A DNA stretch of 64,000 nt from Aminipila sp032051575 (GTDB lineage: Bacteria; Bacillota; Clostridia; Peptostreptococcales; Anaerovoracaceae). The stretch spans positions 1-64,000 of the forward strand of contig NZ_DAMBYD010000002.1 of assembly GCF_032051575.1 (NCBI RefSeq). The letters are read 5' to 3'. Under the pieces are notes generated by a model. It was not told the origin of the DNA and searched no databases. It saw only the letters and a list, made by a program, of their open reading frames with translations. Positions 9,280-18,263 of this stretch are shown piece after piece. Position 1 is the stretch's first letter. Each line of letters begins with the position of its first letter. Position numbers and translations under genes: made by a program.

Positions 9280-9870
9280 ATGAATAATCCATATGAAGTA
9301 TTGGGAGTAAGTCAAAATGCAAGTGAAGATGAAATCAAATCAGCTTATAGAGAACTTGTAAAAAAATACCATCCAGATAAATATCAGAACAATCCATTGG
9401 CAGATTTAGCTCAGGAAAAGCTGCAGGAGGTGAATGAGGCCTACGATTATTTGATAAAAAATGGTTCTGGTGGAAGCTATAATAATGCCTACAACAGTAC
9501 TACAGGGCAGGGGAGTCAAGAACAGTCTGTACCTGAATATAACGATATTCGAGGTATTATTGATTCTGGGAATTTAAATTTAGCAGAACAGAAGCTGGCT
9601 AGAATTCGAAATCGTGATGCAGAATGGTTTTTCCTTTCTGGTATGATTTCTTATAAAAAGGGCTGGTATGATGATGCATTAGCTAAGATTCGTACAGCAG
9701 CCAGTATGAATCCAAATAATTTTGAATATCAGAATGCCCTTAGCAATATAATGAATGCAGGCAGAATGTATCAGAACAACTCTTATGGCAGAGGGTATCC
9801 TAATGATGATATGATGTGCAAGTTATGTCAGGCATATATGTGTGCAGATTGTTTATGTGATTGTATATAG
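9280..9870 (+). CDS. J-domain (DnaJ-like) co-chaperone with Cys-rich tail
   Basis: A 196-residue protein. Residues 1-65 form a J domain with the HPD signature (YHPDK, near residue 30), which stimulates Hsp70 ATPase. A Gly/Asn/Ser-rich linker (about 66-85) follows, then a TPR-like helical region (about 95-160), then a C-terminal tail MMCKLCQAYMCADCLCDCI with six cysteines in 19 residues. It lacks the DnaJ zinc finger and substrate domain, so it is a specialised co-chaperone. The stop codon is immediately followed by the next gene; with DUF5685 and the downstream membrane protein it forms a three-gene operon. Confidence 0.85.
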   Translation: MNNPYEVLGVSQNASEDEIKSAYRELVKKYHPDKYQNNPLADLAQEKLQEVNEAYDYLIKNGSGGSYNNAYNSTTGQGSQEQSVPEYNDIRGIIDSGNLNLAEQKLARIRNRDAEWFFLSGMISYKKGWYDDALAKIRTAASMNPNNFEYQNALSNIMNAGRMYQNNSYGRGYPNDDMMCKLCQAYMCADCLCDCI

Positions 9871-9879
9871 GTGATAACA

Positions 9880-10410
9880 ATGATGAATGGAATTGGTGTT
9901 AAAAGAAAAAGCGGCAAAATAATAGCCCTTGGTGGTGTGCTTTTAGCATTATCTTTAATATGCCTTTATGTGGCTTCTTTTGTTCCTGGGCTTGAAATAA
10001 CTTTTTATACAATCAGTTCAGTTTTTATACCGATTATGATGATAGAAAGCAAAGGCAAAGGTGGGTGGCTTTTATATATTGCCTGTTCTGTCATGTCTTT
10101 GTTGATATTGCCCAATAAAGTAGCTGCTGTACCTTATATTTTTTTCTTTGGAATCTATGGAATAATCAAATGCTATATAGAAAAAATGAAAAATCCTATT
10201 TTGCAGCTGACTTTAAAGTTTGCTATTTTTACAACAATAATTTTGGTGGCATATAACTTCTTTTATAGTTTATTCTTTGGAGTAATAAATTTAAAAGATG
10301 CGCCTCCATTCATACTACTTGTAATGGGCGAAGTGTTTTTCTTACTATACGATTTCATATTAACCGGCGTAATAAATTATTATTATCGAAGGTTTTACGG
10401 ACGAATTTAG
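9880..10410 (+). CDS. Hypothetical membrane protein
   Basis: About 176 residues with five or six hydrophobic segments and no recognised domain. The ATG at 9880 is preferred because AGGTG (9868-9872) lies 7 bases upstream; a GTG at 9871 is also in frame. It is the last gene of the DUF5685/J-domain operon and is followed at once by a terminator. A membrane anchor or partner for the J-domain protein is an inference from position only. Confidence 0.6.
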   Translation: MMNGIGVKRKSGKIIALGGVLLALSLICLYVASFVPGLEITFYTISSVFIPIMMIESKGKGGWLLYIACSVMSLLILPNKVAAVPYIFFFGIYGIIKCYIEKMKNPILQLTLKFAIFTTIILVAYNFFYSLFFGVINLKDAPPFILLVMGEVFFLLYDFILTGVINYYYRRFYGRI

Positions 10411-10434
10411 AAAAATCCTCGAAAGAGGATTTTT
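10411..10434 (+). terminator. Rho-independent terminator
   Basis: Stem AAAAATCCTC/GAGGATTTTT with a GAAA tetraloop, starting one base after the preceding stop codon and ending in a T run. Confidence 0.85.
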
Positions 10435-10525
10435 TATATTTTAGTTATATTATTCAAGCATAACAAATAACTTATTTATAAGAAACATTTTTGTGTGAAA
10501 AACTTATAAATAGGGAGGAGCTTAT

Positions 10526-11269
10526 ATGAATATAGCCATTATAGGTAAAGGAGCTATGGGAAAGCTTTTAAAGGAGCTTATAGATAAAAAGGACGGGCTC
10601 AAGTGTGTCGGAATTATTGAACCACTGGGTGGAGAAAAGTTAAATGATATAAAGGAAAGCATTCATGTAATTATAGATTTTAGTAATCCCGCCAATTTAA
10701 ATATGATTGAAGAATTTGCAAGAGAAAATGGATGCGGGGTTGTTATAGCAACCACGGGCTTTAGTGAAAAGCAAAGACAGCAGATTTTGGAGCTGTCTAA
10801 AAAAGTGCCAGTTGTAAAGGCTGCTAATTTTTCATTAGGCATTACGGTAATGAAAAAAATGCTTACACAAATAACACCTATATTAAAAGATAATTTTGAT
10901 ATGGAGATCATAGAAAAGCATCACAATAAAAAGCTGGACTCTCCAAGCGGTACAGCTAAAATGCTGGCAGAGGCTATGAATCCAAAAGGCGAATTTGATC
11001 AAGTGTATGGGCGGAAAGGTGATGGCAAACGGGGTAAAGAAATAGGAATCCATGCGGTTAGAGGAGGAACAATAGCTGGAGAGCATACAGTTATTTTCGC
11101 AGGCGAAGATGAACTTTTTGAGATCAAACATACAGCGGCTTCGAAAAAGATATTTGCATTAGGAGCTATAAAAGCAGCGGAATTTATAGGTGAAAGACTT
11201 GCAACGGGTGCTAACAATGGTGAAATCAGTGTGGGAATGTACGATATAGAAGAGGTGTTATTCTTATAA
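10526..11269 (+). CDS. dapB: 4-hydroxy-tetrahydrodipicolinate reductase
   Basis: A 247-residue DapB: an N-terminal Rossmann domain (MNIAIIGKGAMGKLL) binding NAD(P)H, ATTGFSEKQ at about 70-78, and the catalytic/substrate signature EKHHNKKLDSPSGTAK (about 128-143) with the paired histidines and the Lys; AVRGGTIAGEHTV is the C-terminal family motif. It reduces hydroxy-tetrahydrodipicolinate for lysine, diaminopimelate and, in spore formers, dipicolinate supply. No dapA neighbour is present; the gene stands alone between two terminators, next to the spore germination cluster. AGGGAGGAG gives a strong Shine-Dalgarno. Confidence 0.93.
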   Translation: MNIAIIGKGAMGKLLKELIDKKDGLKCVGIIEPLGGEKLNDIKESIHVIIDFSNPANLNMIEEFARENGCGVVIATTGFSEKQRQQILELSKKVPVVKAANFSLGITVMKKMLTQITPILKDNFDMEIIEKHHNKKLDSPSGTAKMLAEAMNPKGEFDQVYGRKGDGKRGKEIGIHAVRGGTIAGEHTVIFAGEDELFEIKHTAASKKIFALGAIKAAEFIGERLATGANNGEISVGMYDIEEVLFL

Positions 11270-11288
11270 AGAACTCCATAATAAAAGA

Positions 11289-11317
11289 GGCGGTAGCAAA
11301 ATAAGATTGCTACCGCC
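11289..11317 (+). terminator. Terminator of dapB
   Basis: An 11-bp perfect stem GGCGGTAGCAA/TTGCTACCGCC (11289-11299 with 11307-11317) followed by TTTTCTTTT. Confidence 0.88.
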
Positions 11318-11330
11318 TTTTCTTTTCAAA

Positions 11331-11353
11331 GAGACTGTAGCGGTTGCTACAAT
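11331..11353 (-). terminator. Probable terminator of the csp operon
   Basis: A GAGACTGTAGC/GCTACAATCTC inverted repeat with a short loop lies just past the last subtilase stop codon; on the minus strand it is followed by T-rich sequence, though not an uninterrupted T run. Confidence 0.5.
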
Positions 11354-11357
11354 CTCT

Positions 11358-13049
11358 CTATAATTCCCGCATATAAAAGAAGGTCTGCATTAAATTTAAA
11401 GATCCATATCCCCACTGCGGATTTGGGTATTCCATTACATCCGTTCGATCACAGCCTCTAATGAGAAAAGCTTTAATCAAAGGCGCACAAAACCCTAAAT
11501 CGTTACCCTCTATAATTCCCCATTGAAGCATCAATGCACATGCACCGCAGATAATAGAAGTAGCAACACTTGTGCCATCCATGGAGCCATAACCCGAAGG
11601 AAAGAATCCGCCTACTTGATAACCTGGAGCAACCAAATCAGGCACATCTGCGGATAAAATAGAAGGCCCCCAGGATGAGTCAGGATAGAGACTGCCACGA
11701 ATGCTATTGTAAGCACCACACCGTATAGTACCCATACCATTGCCTGGAGACGTAATGGTAGTATATGGGTTGGATGATAAAAATTCAACGTCAGGAGAAA
11801 CAAAGCCAGTCAACGGCAGCCAGGCATGAATCCTGCCATCTATGATGATATCGCCATAAACAGTGATAGTCCATATACCTGGAGTAGCATCAAGAATTTT
11901 TACGATGGTAACTTGATCCCCGCTGCCTTCCAGTGGAAAGCTATATGAAACACTGACTTCAGAGCGTTCAAGAACAAGACGGGTAGTGAAAGTGTACTTA
12001 GATTTTGCGGGAACCCGGCTTACCAGCTCACCAGTAGGGGATCGGACGGAAACTGAAATTCGGTCACATATTTTAGAAGTAATATTAACAAATATATCAC
12101 CTGCTCTTTCCCCTGCCTTTATATCTATATTTTCGGGTTTTCCATTCGCAGACAATTGTTGGAAAAAGTGATGCCTAGCCTGACTCTCGTTACCAACAGC
12201 TGTACATACACAGACACCTGGGATATTAGAAACATTAAAGAGATATTCTTCCGTGTTCCCAAAACCATCGTGGCTGTCATAATTTGCACCGAGCCCAACG
12301 CATATGACTACTGGACGGTTAAGTTCTTTTGCCTTTTGCAATATATACTCTACGCCAAGTAAGACTCCAGAAGAACTAAAAGCATTCTCCTGATCCACTG
12401 GTACTAAAAAACGATTTAGATAAAAAGGATATGCTTTTTTTAGTTTCACCATGATTATTTCAGAATCAGGTGCTGCCCCTACAAAATCTCCAATAGATCG
12501 GCCTGCGGCTACAGAGGCTAAAAAAGTCCCATGGCCGGCCACGTCTCTATGCGGTACAACATCATAAGGATTGTCAGATGCTAAAGCGATATTAATCTGC
12601 GCATTTGTATATTCTGTACCCAGAGGAAAGCCAGCAGGAGGGGTTCCAGGAATACTCTGATCATAGATATATTTAATTTTGCTGGTACCATCTTTATACT
12701 TAAACACATCTAGCGTATAATCAATCCCAGTATCTACAAAACCAATTAGTACATTTGCGCCATTGAGATTCAAGTAAGGCTGCTGCTGGACTTGTATGAT
12801 ACCTGAAGATTCTAAACTCGGACGAGCCAAAAGTCCCAAAAGTTTTGGAACACTATTGATGTAGTCGGTACCCATATATTGAATCATTTCTGTATAGTCT
12901 TTTATTTTTGCATAGCATATTATGGTGGAACCCTTAACCGTATGACTGGTAATGAGTCCTGGATGATTTAGTATGAGCCGTTCATAATAGGAATCCTTTA
13001 GTACATAAAAGTCTACAACATCTGGTGAATATAGGATATCGTCATTCAA
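11358..13049 (-). CDS. Csp-type subtilisin-like germination protease, paralog 8 of 8 (operon-distal)
   Basis: A 563-residue S8 (subtilisin-like) serine protease of the CspA/B/C group: a variable prodomain (about 1-90, ending in IIQVQQQ), then the protease with D106 (FVDTG), H173 (GHGTFLAS), oxyanion N287 (AVGNES) and S494 (DGTS), and an inserted jelly-roll-like region at about 310-430. No signal peptide, as expected for proteins loaded into the spore during sporulation. In clostridia these proteases cut pro-SleC. The chosen start is a TTG with GGAGGTG 7 bases upstream, giving the same length as the paralogs; an in-frame ATG at 13076 would add nine residues but ignores the ribosome-binding site. 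Last gene of the array. Confidence 0.87.
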   Translation of the reverse strand: MNDDILYSPDVVDFYVLKDSYYERLILNHPGLITSHTVKGSTIICYAKIKDYTEMIQYMGTDYINSVPKLLGLLARPSLESSGIIQVQQQPYLNLNGANVLIGFVDTGIDYTLDVFKYKDGTSKIKYIYDQSIPGTPPAGFPLGTEYTNAQINIALASDNPYDVVPHRDVAGHGTFLASVAAGRSIGDFVGAAPDSEIIMVKLKKAYPFYLNRFLVPVDQENAFSSSGVLLGVEYILQKAKELNRPVVICVGLGANYDSHDGFGNTEEYLFNVSNIPGVCVCTAVGNESQARHHFFQQLSANGKPENIDIKAGERAGDIFVNITSKICDRISVSVRSPTGELVSRVPAKSKYTFTTRLVLERSEVSVSYSFPLEGSGDQVTIVKILDATPGIWTITVYGDIIIDGRIHAWLPLTGFVSPDVEFLSSNPYTTITSPGNGMGTIRCGAYNSIRGSLYPDSSWGPSILSADVPDLVAPGYQVGGFFPSGYGSMDGTSVATSIICGACALMLQWGIIEGNDLGFCAPLIKAFLIRGCDRTDVMEYPNPQWGYGSLNLMQTFFYMREL

Positions 13050-13076
13050 GTAAATACACCTCCAGTTTGCTTGCAT

Positions 13077-14768
13077 TTATAGTTCGCGCATATAAAAAAA
13101 CGTCTGCATTAAATTCAATGTGCCATATCCCCATTGGGGATTTGGGTAGTCCATTACATCTGTACGGTCACAGCCGCGAATCAGATAAGCTCTAATTAAA
13201 GGTGTACTAAATCCTAAATCGTTACCTTCTACAATCCCCCATTGGAGCATTAGGGCACATGCACCGGAGGTAATGGCGGTAGCAACACTTGTTCCATCCA
13301 TAGTGCCATAGCCGGCAGGATAGAAGCCGCCTACCTGATAACCTGGAGCTACTAAATCAGGCATATCCAGAGCTAACCTAACAGGACCCCAGGAAGATTC
13401 AGGATAAAGACTGTTACGAATACTGTTGTAAGCACCACAGTGTATACCGCCAGGTGCATTAGCAGGGGATGTAACAGTGTTATAGGGGGTTGATGATAGA
13501 AATTGAACACTAGGGGATACAAACCCTGTCAGGGGCAGCCATGCATTAATGCTGCCGTCTAAAACAATGTCGCCATAAATCGTAATAGTCCATATACCTG
13601 GAGTGGCATCCAGTATTTTGACAATAGTAACCTGATCCCCACTTCCTTCAAGAGGAAAATAATATGAAATTCTAACTAAGGAACGTTCAAGTACCAGTTG
13701 GGTTTCGAAAGAATATCCCGATTTAGCAGGTACACGGCTGACCAGTTCCCTCGTAGGCGAACGGACAGATACGGAAAATCGGTCACTGATTCTATTTGTA
13801 ATTATGAGGTATATATCGCCAGCATTTTCTCCTACCATTATATCTATGCTTTCATTTTTTCCGTCTTTAGAAAATCTCTGAAAATAATGATGCCTTGCCT
13901 GACTTTCATTACCTACAGCCATGCACAAACAGACTCCAGGCAAATTGGAAATATTAAATAGATAATCTTCGATAATTCCATATCCATCATGACTGTCGTA
14001 GTTTGAACCCAGTCCAACACATATGACTGCCGGACGGCCAAGTTCCTTTGCTTTCTGTAAAATGTATTCTACGCCCAGCATAAGGCAAGTAGATTCAAAA
14101 GCATTTTCCTGTTCCACTGGAACCGCAAACCGATCAAGATAAAAAGGATATGCCTTTTTTAGCTTTACCATGATAATTTCGGAATCAGGTGCTGCCCCTA
14201 TGAAGTCACCAACAGAGCGTCCTGCTGCGACGGAGGCTAAAAATGTACCATGCCCGGCAGAATCCATGTGCGGAACGATACCAGCAGGGCTATCAGAGGC
14301 TAAGGCAGCATTAATTTGTTCATTCGTATATTCTGTACCCAGCGGAAAACCAGCAGGCGGGGTTCCAGGAATACTTAGATCATAAATAAACTTGATTTTA
14401 CTGGTACCGTCTTCATACTTAAAAACATCTTGTGTATAATCAATTCCAGTATCCACAAAACCAATTAGTACACCTTGCCCGTTTAGATTCAGGTAAGGCT
14501 GCTGTTGGACCTGTATGATACCGGCGGCTTCCAGACTTGCTCGGTCTAAAAGTCCCATAACCTTTGGTACAGTATTTATATAGTCAGCACCCATATATTC
14601 AATCATCTCAAGATAATCTTTTATTCTTGTATAACATATGATATACATATCTCTAATCGTCACACTGGTAATAATCCCTGGGTGATCCAGAATAAAACGT
14701 TCATATGCGGAGCCTTTTCTAATATAAAAGTCTACAATATCGGGAGAATAAAGGATGTCGTTATCCAC
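13077..14768 (-). CDS. Csp-type subtilisin-like germination protease, paralog 7 of 8
   Basis: A 563-residue S8 protease of the Csp group with D106, H173, N287 and S494 in place. The start is GTG (MDNDILYSPD) with AGGAGGTG 7 bases upstream; an ATG farther up at 14810 is rejected because it precedes that site. With paralog 6 it shares the variants DLSIPGTPPAG (about 130-140) and LNGQGVLIGF (about 95-104), pointing to a recent duplication or gene conversion between these neighbours. Probable role: processing of pro-SleC or sensing of a germinant; which one is unknown. Confidence 0.87.
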   Translation of the reverse strand: MDNDILYSPDIVDFYIRKGSAYERFILDHPGIITSVTIRDMYIICYTRIKDYLEMIEYMGADYINTVPKVMGLLDRASLEAAGIIQVQQQPYLNLNGQGVLIGFVDTGIDYTQDVFKYEDGTSKIKFIYDLSIPGTPPAGFPLGTEYTNEQINAALASDSPAGIVPHMDSAGHGTFLASVAAGRSVGDFIGAAPDSEIIMVKLKKAYPFYLDRFAVPVEQENAFESTCLMLGVEYILQKAKELGRPAVICVGLGSNYDSHDGYGIIEDYLFNISNLPGVCLCMAVGNESQARHHYFQRFSKDGKNESIDIMVGENAGDIYLIITNRISDRFSVSVRSPTRELVSRVPAKSGYSFETQLVLERSLVRISYYFPLEGSGDQVTIVKILDATPGIWTITIYGDIVLDGSINAWLPLTGFVSPSVQFLSSTPYNTVTSPANAPGGIHCGAYNSIRNSLYPESSWGPVRLALDMPDLVAPGYQVGGFYPAGYGTMDGTSVATAITSGACALMLQWGIVEGNDLGFSTPLIRAYLIRGCDRTDVMDYPNPQWGYGTLNLMQTFFYMREL

Positions 14769-14822
14769 GAAAATGCACCTCCTGTCTGGTATTATTAACC
14801 AAGTTATCATCGCATTGATTTA

Positions 14823-16514
14823 TTATAATTCACGCATATAAAAAAACGACTGCATTAAGTTCAAGGCTCCAAATCCCCACTGCAGATTTGGGTATTCGAT
14901 GACATCACTACGGGTACAGCCACGAATCAGATAAGCTTTTATTAAAGGAGTGCTAAATCCTAGATTATTACCTTCTACGATTCCCCATTGAAGCATCAAC
15001 GCGCATGCACCAGCAGTAATAGCGGTGGAGACACTTGTGCCGTCCATAGTGCCATAGCCAGTAGGATAGAAGCCCCCTACCTGATAGCCAGGTGCAACTA
15101 AATCTGGCACTTCTTCAGATAATCTGGTAGGTCCCCAGGAAGATCTGGGGTACAAACTATTTCGAAGGCTGTTGTAAGCACCACAGCGTATAGAACCTAG
15201 GCCATTGGCAGGATATGTAATGGTGGTATAAGGGTTTGATGATAAAAATTCAACAGTGGGTGAAACAAAACCTGTCAGTGGCAGCCAGGCGTTAACACTG
15301 CCATTAAGGAGGATATCCGCATAAACAGTAATGGTCCAAACACCTGCAGTAGCCTCTAGTATTCTGACTATAGTCACCTGATCCCCACTTCCTTCAATTG
15401 GATAGTAATATGAAATGGTGACTTCAGAACGCTCAAGCACAAGACGGGTTGTGAAAGTGCGTCCCGCTTTGGCGGGAACACGGCCTATCAGCTCTCCTGT
15501 AGGTGAACGTACGGATACTGAGGTTCGATCACTGACTCTATTGGTGATAATAATGAATATGTCCCCAGCATCTTCACCCACTTTAATATCTATGTTTTCA
15601 GGTGCTCCCTCTGAAGAGAACTGTTGAGAGTAATGATGCCTTGCCTGGCTCTCATTACCGACTGACACACATATACAAATTCCAGCTATGTTAGAGATAT
15701 TATATATATATTCTTCAAGCATTCCATATCCATCATGGCTGTCATAGTTGGAGCCCAGTCCAATGCATATAACGACAGGACGGTCAAGTTCTTTCGCTCT
15801 TTGGAGAATGTATTGAATACCAAGCATAACTGAAGTTGATTCAAAGGCATTTTCCTGTTCCGCTGGAACAAGAAACCGATCAAGATAAAAAGGATATGCC
15901 TTTTTTAGCTTTACCATGATTATTTCTGAATCGGGTGCAGCCCCTATAAAATCATCAACCGGGCGTCCTGCAGCTATAGAAGCCAGAAATGTCCCATGAC
16001 CAGATACATCCCTGTGAGGGACCATATCATAAGGCGTTTCAGAGGCTAAGGCAGCATTAATTTGTTCGTTTGTATATTCTGTTCCTAGTGGAAAACCAGC
16101 AGGCGGGGTTCCAGGGATACTTAGATCATAGATATACTTGATTTTACTGGTACCGTCTTCATACTTAAAAACATCTTGAGTATAATCAATACCTGTGTCC
16201 ACAAAGCCAATCAGTACCCCTTGCCCGTTTAGATTCAGGTACGGCTGTTGCTGGACTTGGATAATACCAGCAGCCTCCAAACTTTCCCGATCTGTCAATC
16301 CAACAACATTTGAAACACTATTTATATAATCTGTACCCATATATTCAATTACTTCTGTAAAGTCATTTTGCTTCATGTAACATATAATATATGTACCAAA
16401 AACTGTGTGAGTAGCAAGAAGGCCTGGATGATTTAGTATAAAATTTTCATAATAGGAATCTTTCCTTATGGTAAAGTCTACGATGTCTGGGGAATATAGT
16501 ATATCTTCATTCAC
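14823..16514 (-). CDS. Csp-type subtilisin-like germination protease, paralog 6 of 8
   Basis: A 563-residue S8 protease of the Csp group; triad D106, H173 and S494 intact, the serine in DGTSVSTAITAG. GTG start (MNEDILYSPD) after GGAGGTG. It differs from its neighbours mainly in the prodomain (for example VFGTYIICYMKQNDF at about 38-52) and in scattered surface positions. It lies 54 bp upstream of the paralog 7 start in the transcript. Function inferred from family and from the linked sleC. Confidence 0.87.
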   Translation of the reverse strand: MNEDILYSPDIVDFTIRKDSYYENFILNHPGLLATHTVFGTYIICYMKQNDFTEVIEYMGTDYINSVSNVVGLTDRESLEAAGIIQVQQQPYLNLNGQGVLIGFVDTGIDYTQDVFKYEDGTSKIKYIYDLSIPGTPPAGFPLGTEYTNEQINAALASETPYDMVPHRDVSGHGTFLASIAAGRPVDDFIGAAPDSEIIMVKLKKAYPFYLDRFLVPAEQENAFESTSVMLGIQYILQRAKELDRPVVICIGLGSNYDSHDGYGMLEEYIYNISNIAGICICVSVGNESQARHHYSQQFSSEGAPENIDIKVGEDAGDIFIIITNRVSDRTSVSVRSPTGELIGRVPAKAGRTFTTRLVLERSEVTISYYYPIEGSGDQVTIVRILEATAGVWTITVYADILLNGSVNAWLPLTGFVSPTVEFLSSNPYTTITYPANGLGSIRCGAYNSLRNSLYPRSSWGPTRLSEEVPDLVAPGYQVGGFYPTGYGTMDGTSVSTAITAGACALMLQWGIVEGNNLGFSTPLIKAYLIRGCTRSDVIEYPNLQWGFGALNLMQSFFYMREL

Positions 16515-16553
16515 AAAAATGCACCTCCAGTTTGAATATATGAGTCAACAGGC

Positions 16554-18242
16554 TTATAATTCACGCATATAAAAAAAAGTCTGTAATAAGTTCAAGGTCC
16601 CAAATCCCCATTGTGAATTTGGGTATTCCATTACATCGGTACGATCACATCCTCGAATCAGATAGGCCCTAAGTAAAGGTGTGCAAAATGCCAAATCGTT
16701 TCCCTCTACGATGCCCCATTGAAGCATTAAAGCACATGCACCAGAGGTAATGGCAGTGGCAGCACTAGTGCCGTTCATCGTACCATAACCTGTAGGGTAA
16801 AAACCGCCAACCTGATAACCCGGAGCTACTAAATCTGGCAAGTCGATAGCTAATCTGGTTGCACCCCAGGAAGACTCCGGATAGAGACTGTTGCGGATAC
16901 TGTTGTAAGCACCGCAGCGTATACAGCCAGGAGCATTGGCAGGTGACGTAATGGTGTTATAGGGGGTAGCTGACAAAAATTCAACGTTAGGTGAAACAAA
17001 ACCGGTTAATGGCAGCCAGGCGTTTACACTGCCGTCTATAATGATGTCACCATAAACAGTAATAGTCCATATTCCTGGAGTCACATCTACTATTTTAACT
17101 AAGGTTACCTGATCCCCGCTTCCCTCGATGGGATAGTAATAGGATACAGTGACTTTCGAACGATCAAGCACAAGCTGGGTGGTAAAAGTAAATCCTGATT
17201 TGGCAGGAACCCGGCTTACCAGTTCGCCTGTGGGTGATCGGACTGACACGGAAATCCGATCACTAATTAGATTTGTAATAACAATAAATATGTCGCCAGC
17301 ATTTTCTCCCACTTTTATATCCATGTTTTGAGGACTGCCTTCTTTAGAAAATTGCTGATAATAATGGTGCCTTGCCTGGCTTTCATTCCCTACGGAGATG
17401 CATACGCAGACCCCGGAAATATTAGAAACATTAAATAGATATTCTTCAAGAATTCCTGAGCCATCGTGGCTGTCATAATTAGTCCCAAGTCCAATGCATA
17501 TAACGACAGGACGGTCAAGTTCCTTTGCCTTCTGTAAAATGTATTGTATACCAAGCATAAGCGCAGATGATTCAAATGCATTTTCCTGATCCACTGGCAC
17601 AGAATACATATTTAGGTAATAAGGGTATGCCTTTTTTAGCTTTACCATAATTATCTCTGAATCAGGAGCAGCACCTATAAAGCCACTGATAGGGAGCCCT
17701 GCTGCCACAGAGGCTACGAAGGTGCCGTGACCGGACACATCCCTATGAGGAACCATATCATAAGGGACACCAGAAGCCAGGGCAGCATTAATTTGTTCGT
17801 TTGTATATTCTGAACCTAAGGGAAAACCAGCAGGTGGAGTTCCAGGGATGCTTTGATCGTATATATATTTAATTTTACTGGCACCATCTTCATATTTGAA
17901 AACACCTTGAGTGTAATCAATACCAGTATCTACAAAACCAATGAGCACATTTTTCCCTTTAAGGTTCAAATAAGGCTGTTGCTGAACTTGTGTGATACCG
18001 GCGGATTCTAAACTTGGATAATCCGAAAGGCCCATTATCGTAGGTACACAATTTATATAGTCAGTACCTGTATACTGCATCATTTCTTCGTAATCCTTTA
18101 TTTTTGTATAGCATATTTTAAACATACTTATATTATGAACAGCAATCAGACCTGGATGATCTAATATAAATGAATCATAATAGGAACCTTCCCTTATCAT
18201 AAAGTCTACAACGTCGGGTGAGTATAAGGTATCATCATTCAC
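16554..18242 (-). CDS. Csp-type subtilisin-like germination protease, paralog 5 of 8
   Basis: A 562-residue S8 protease of the Csp group, one residue shorter in the prodomain, so the triad falls at D105, H172 and S493. The active-site serine context is MNGTSAATA rather than MDGTSVATA. GTG start after AGGAGGTG. Its C-terminal half is nearly the same as in paralogs 3 and 7 (for example IRNSLYPESSWG), while its prodomain is distinct. Confidence 0.87.
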   Translation of the reverse strand: MNDDTLYSPDVVDFMIREGSYYDSFILDHPGLIAVHNISMFKICYTKIKDYEEMMQYTGTDYINCVPTIMGLSDYPSLESAGITQVQQQPYLNLKGKNVLIGFVDTGIDYTQGVFKYEDGASKIKYIYDQSIPGTPPAGFPLGSEYTNEQINAALASGVPYDMVPHRDVSGHGTFVASVAAGLPISGFIGAAPDSEIIMVKLKKAYPYYLNMYSVPVDQENAFESSALMLGIQYILQKAKELDRPVVICIGLGTNYDSHDGSGILEEYLFNVSNISGVCVCISVGNESQARHHYYQQFSKEGSPQNMDIKVGENAGDIFIVITNLISDRISVSVRSPTGELVSRVPAKSGFTFTTQLVLDRSKVTVSYYYPIEGSGDQVTLVKIVDVTPGIWTITVYGDIIIDGSVNAWLPLTGFVSPNVEFLSATPYNTITSPANAPGCIRCGAYNSIRNSLYPESSWGATRLAIDLPDLVAPGYQVGGFYPTGYGTMNGTSAATAITSGACALMLQWGIVEGNDLAFCTPLLRAYLIRGCDRTDVMEYPNSQWGFGTLNLLQTFFYMREL

Positions 18243-18263
18243 GAAAATCCACCTCCTGTTTCA

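Noticed and set aside
13050..13076. ATG starts that extend the csp genes at 13076 and 14810
   Set aside because: The GGAGGTG sites lie downstream of these ATGs, and the paralogs align only with the TTG or GTG starts.
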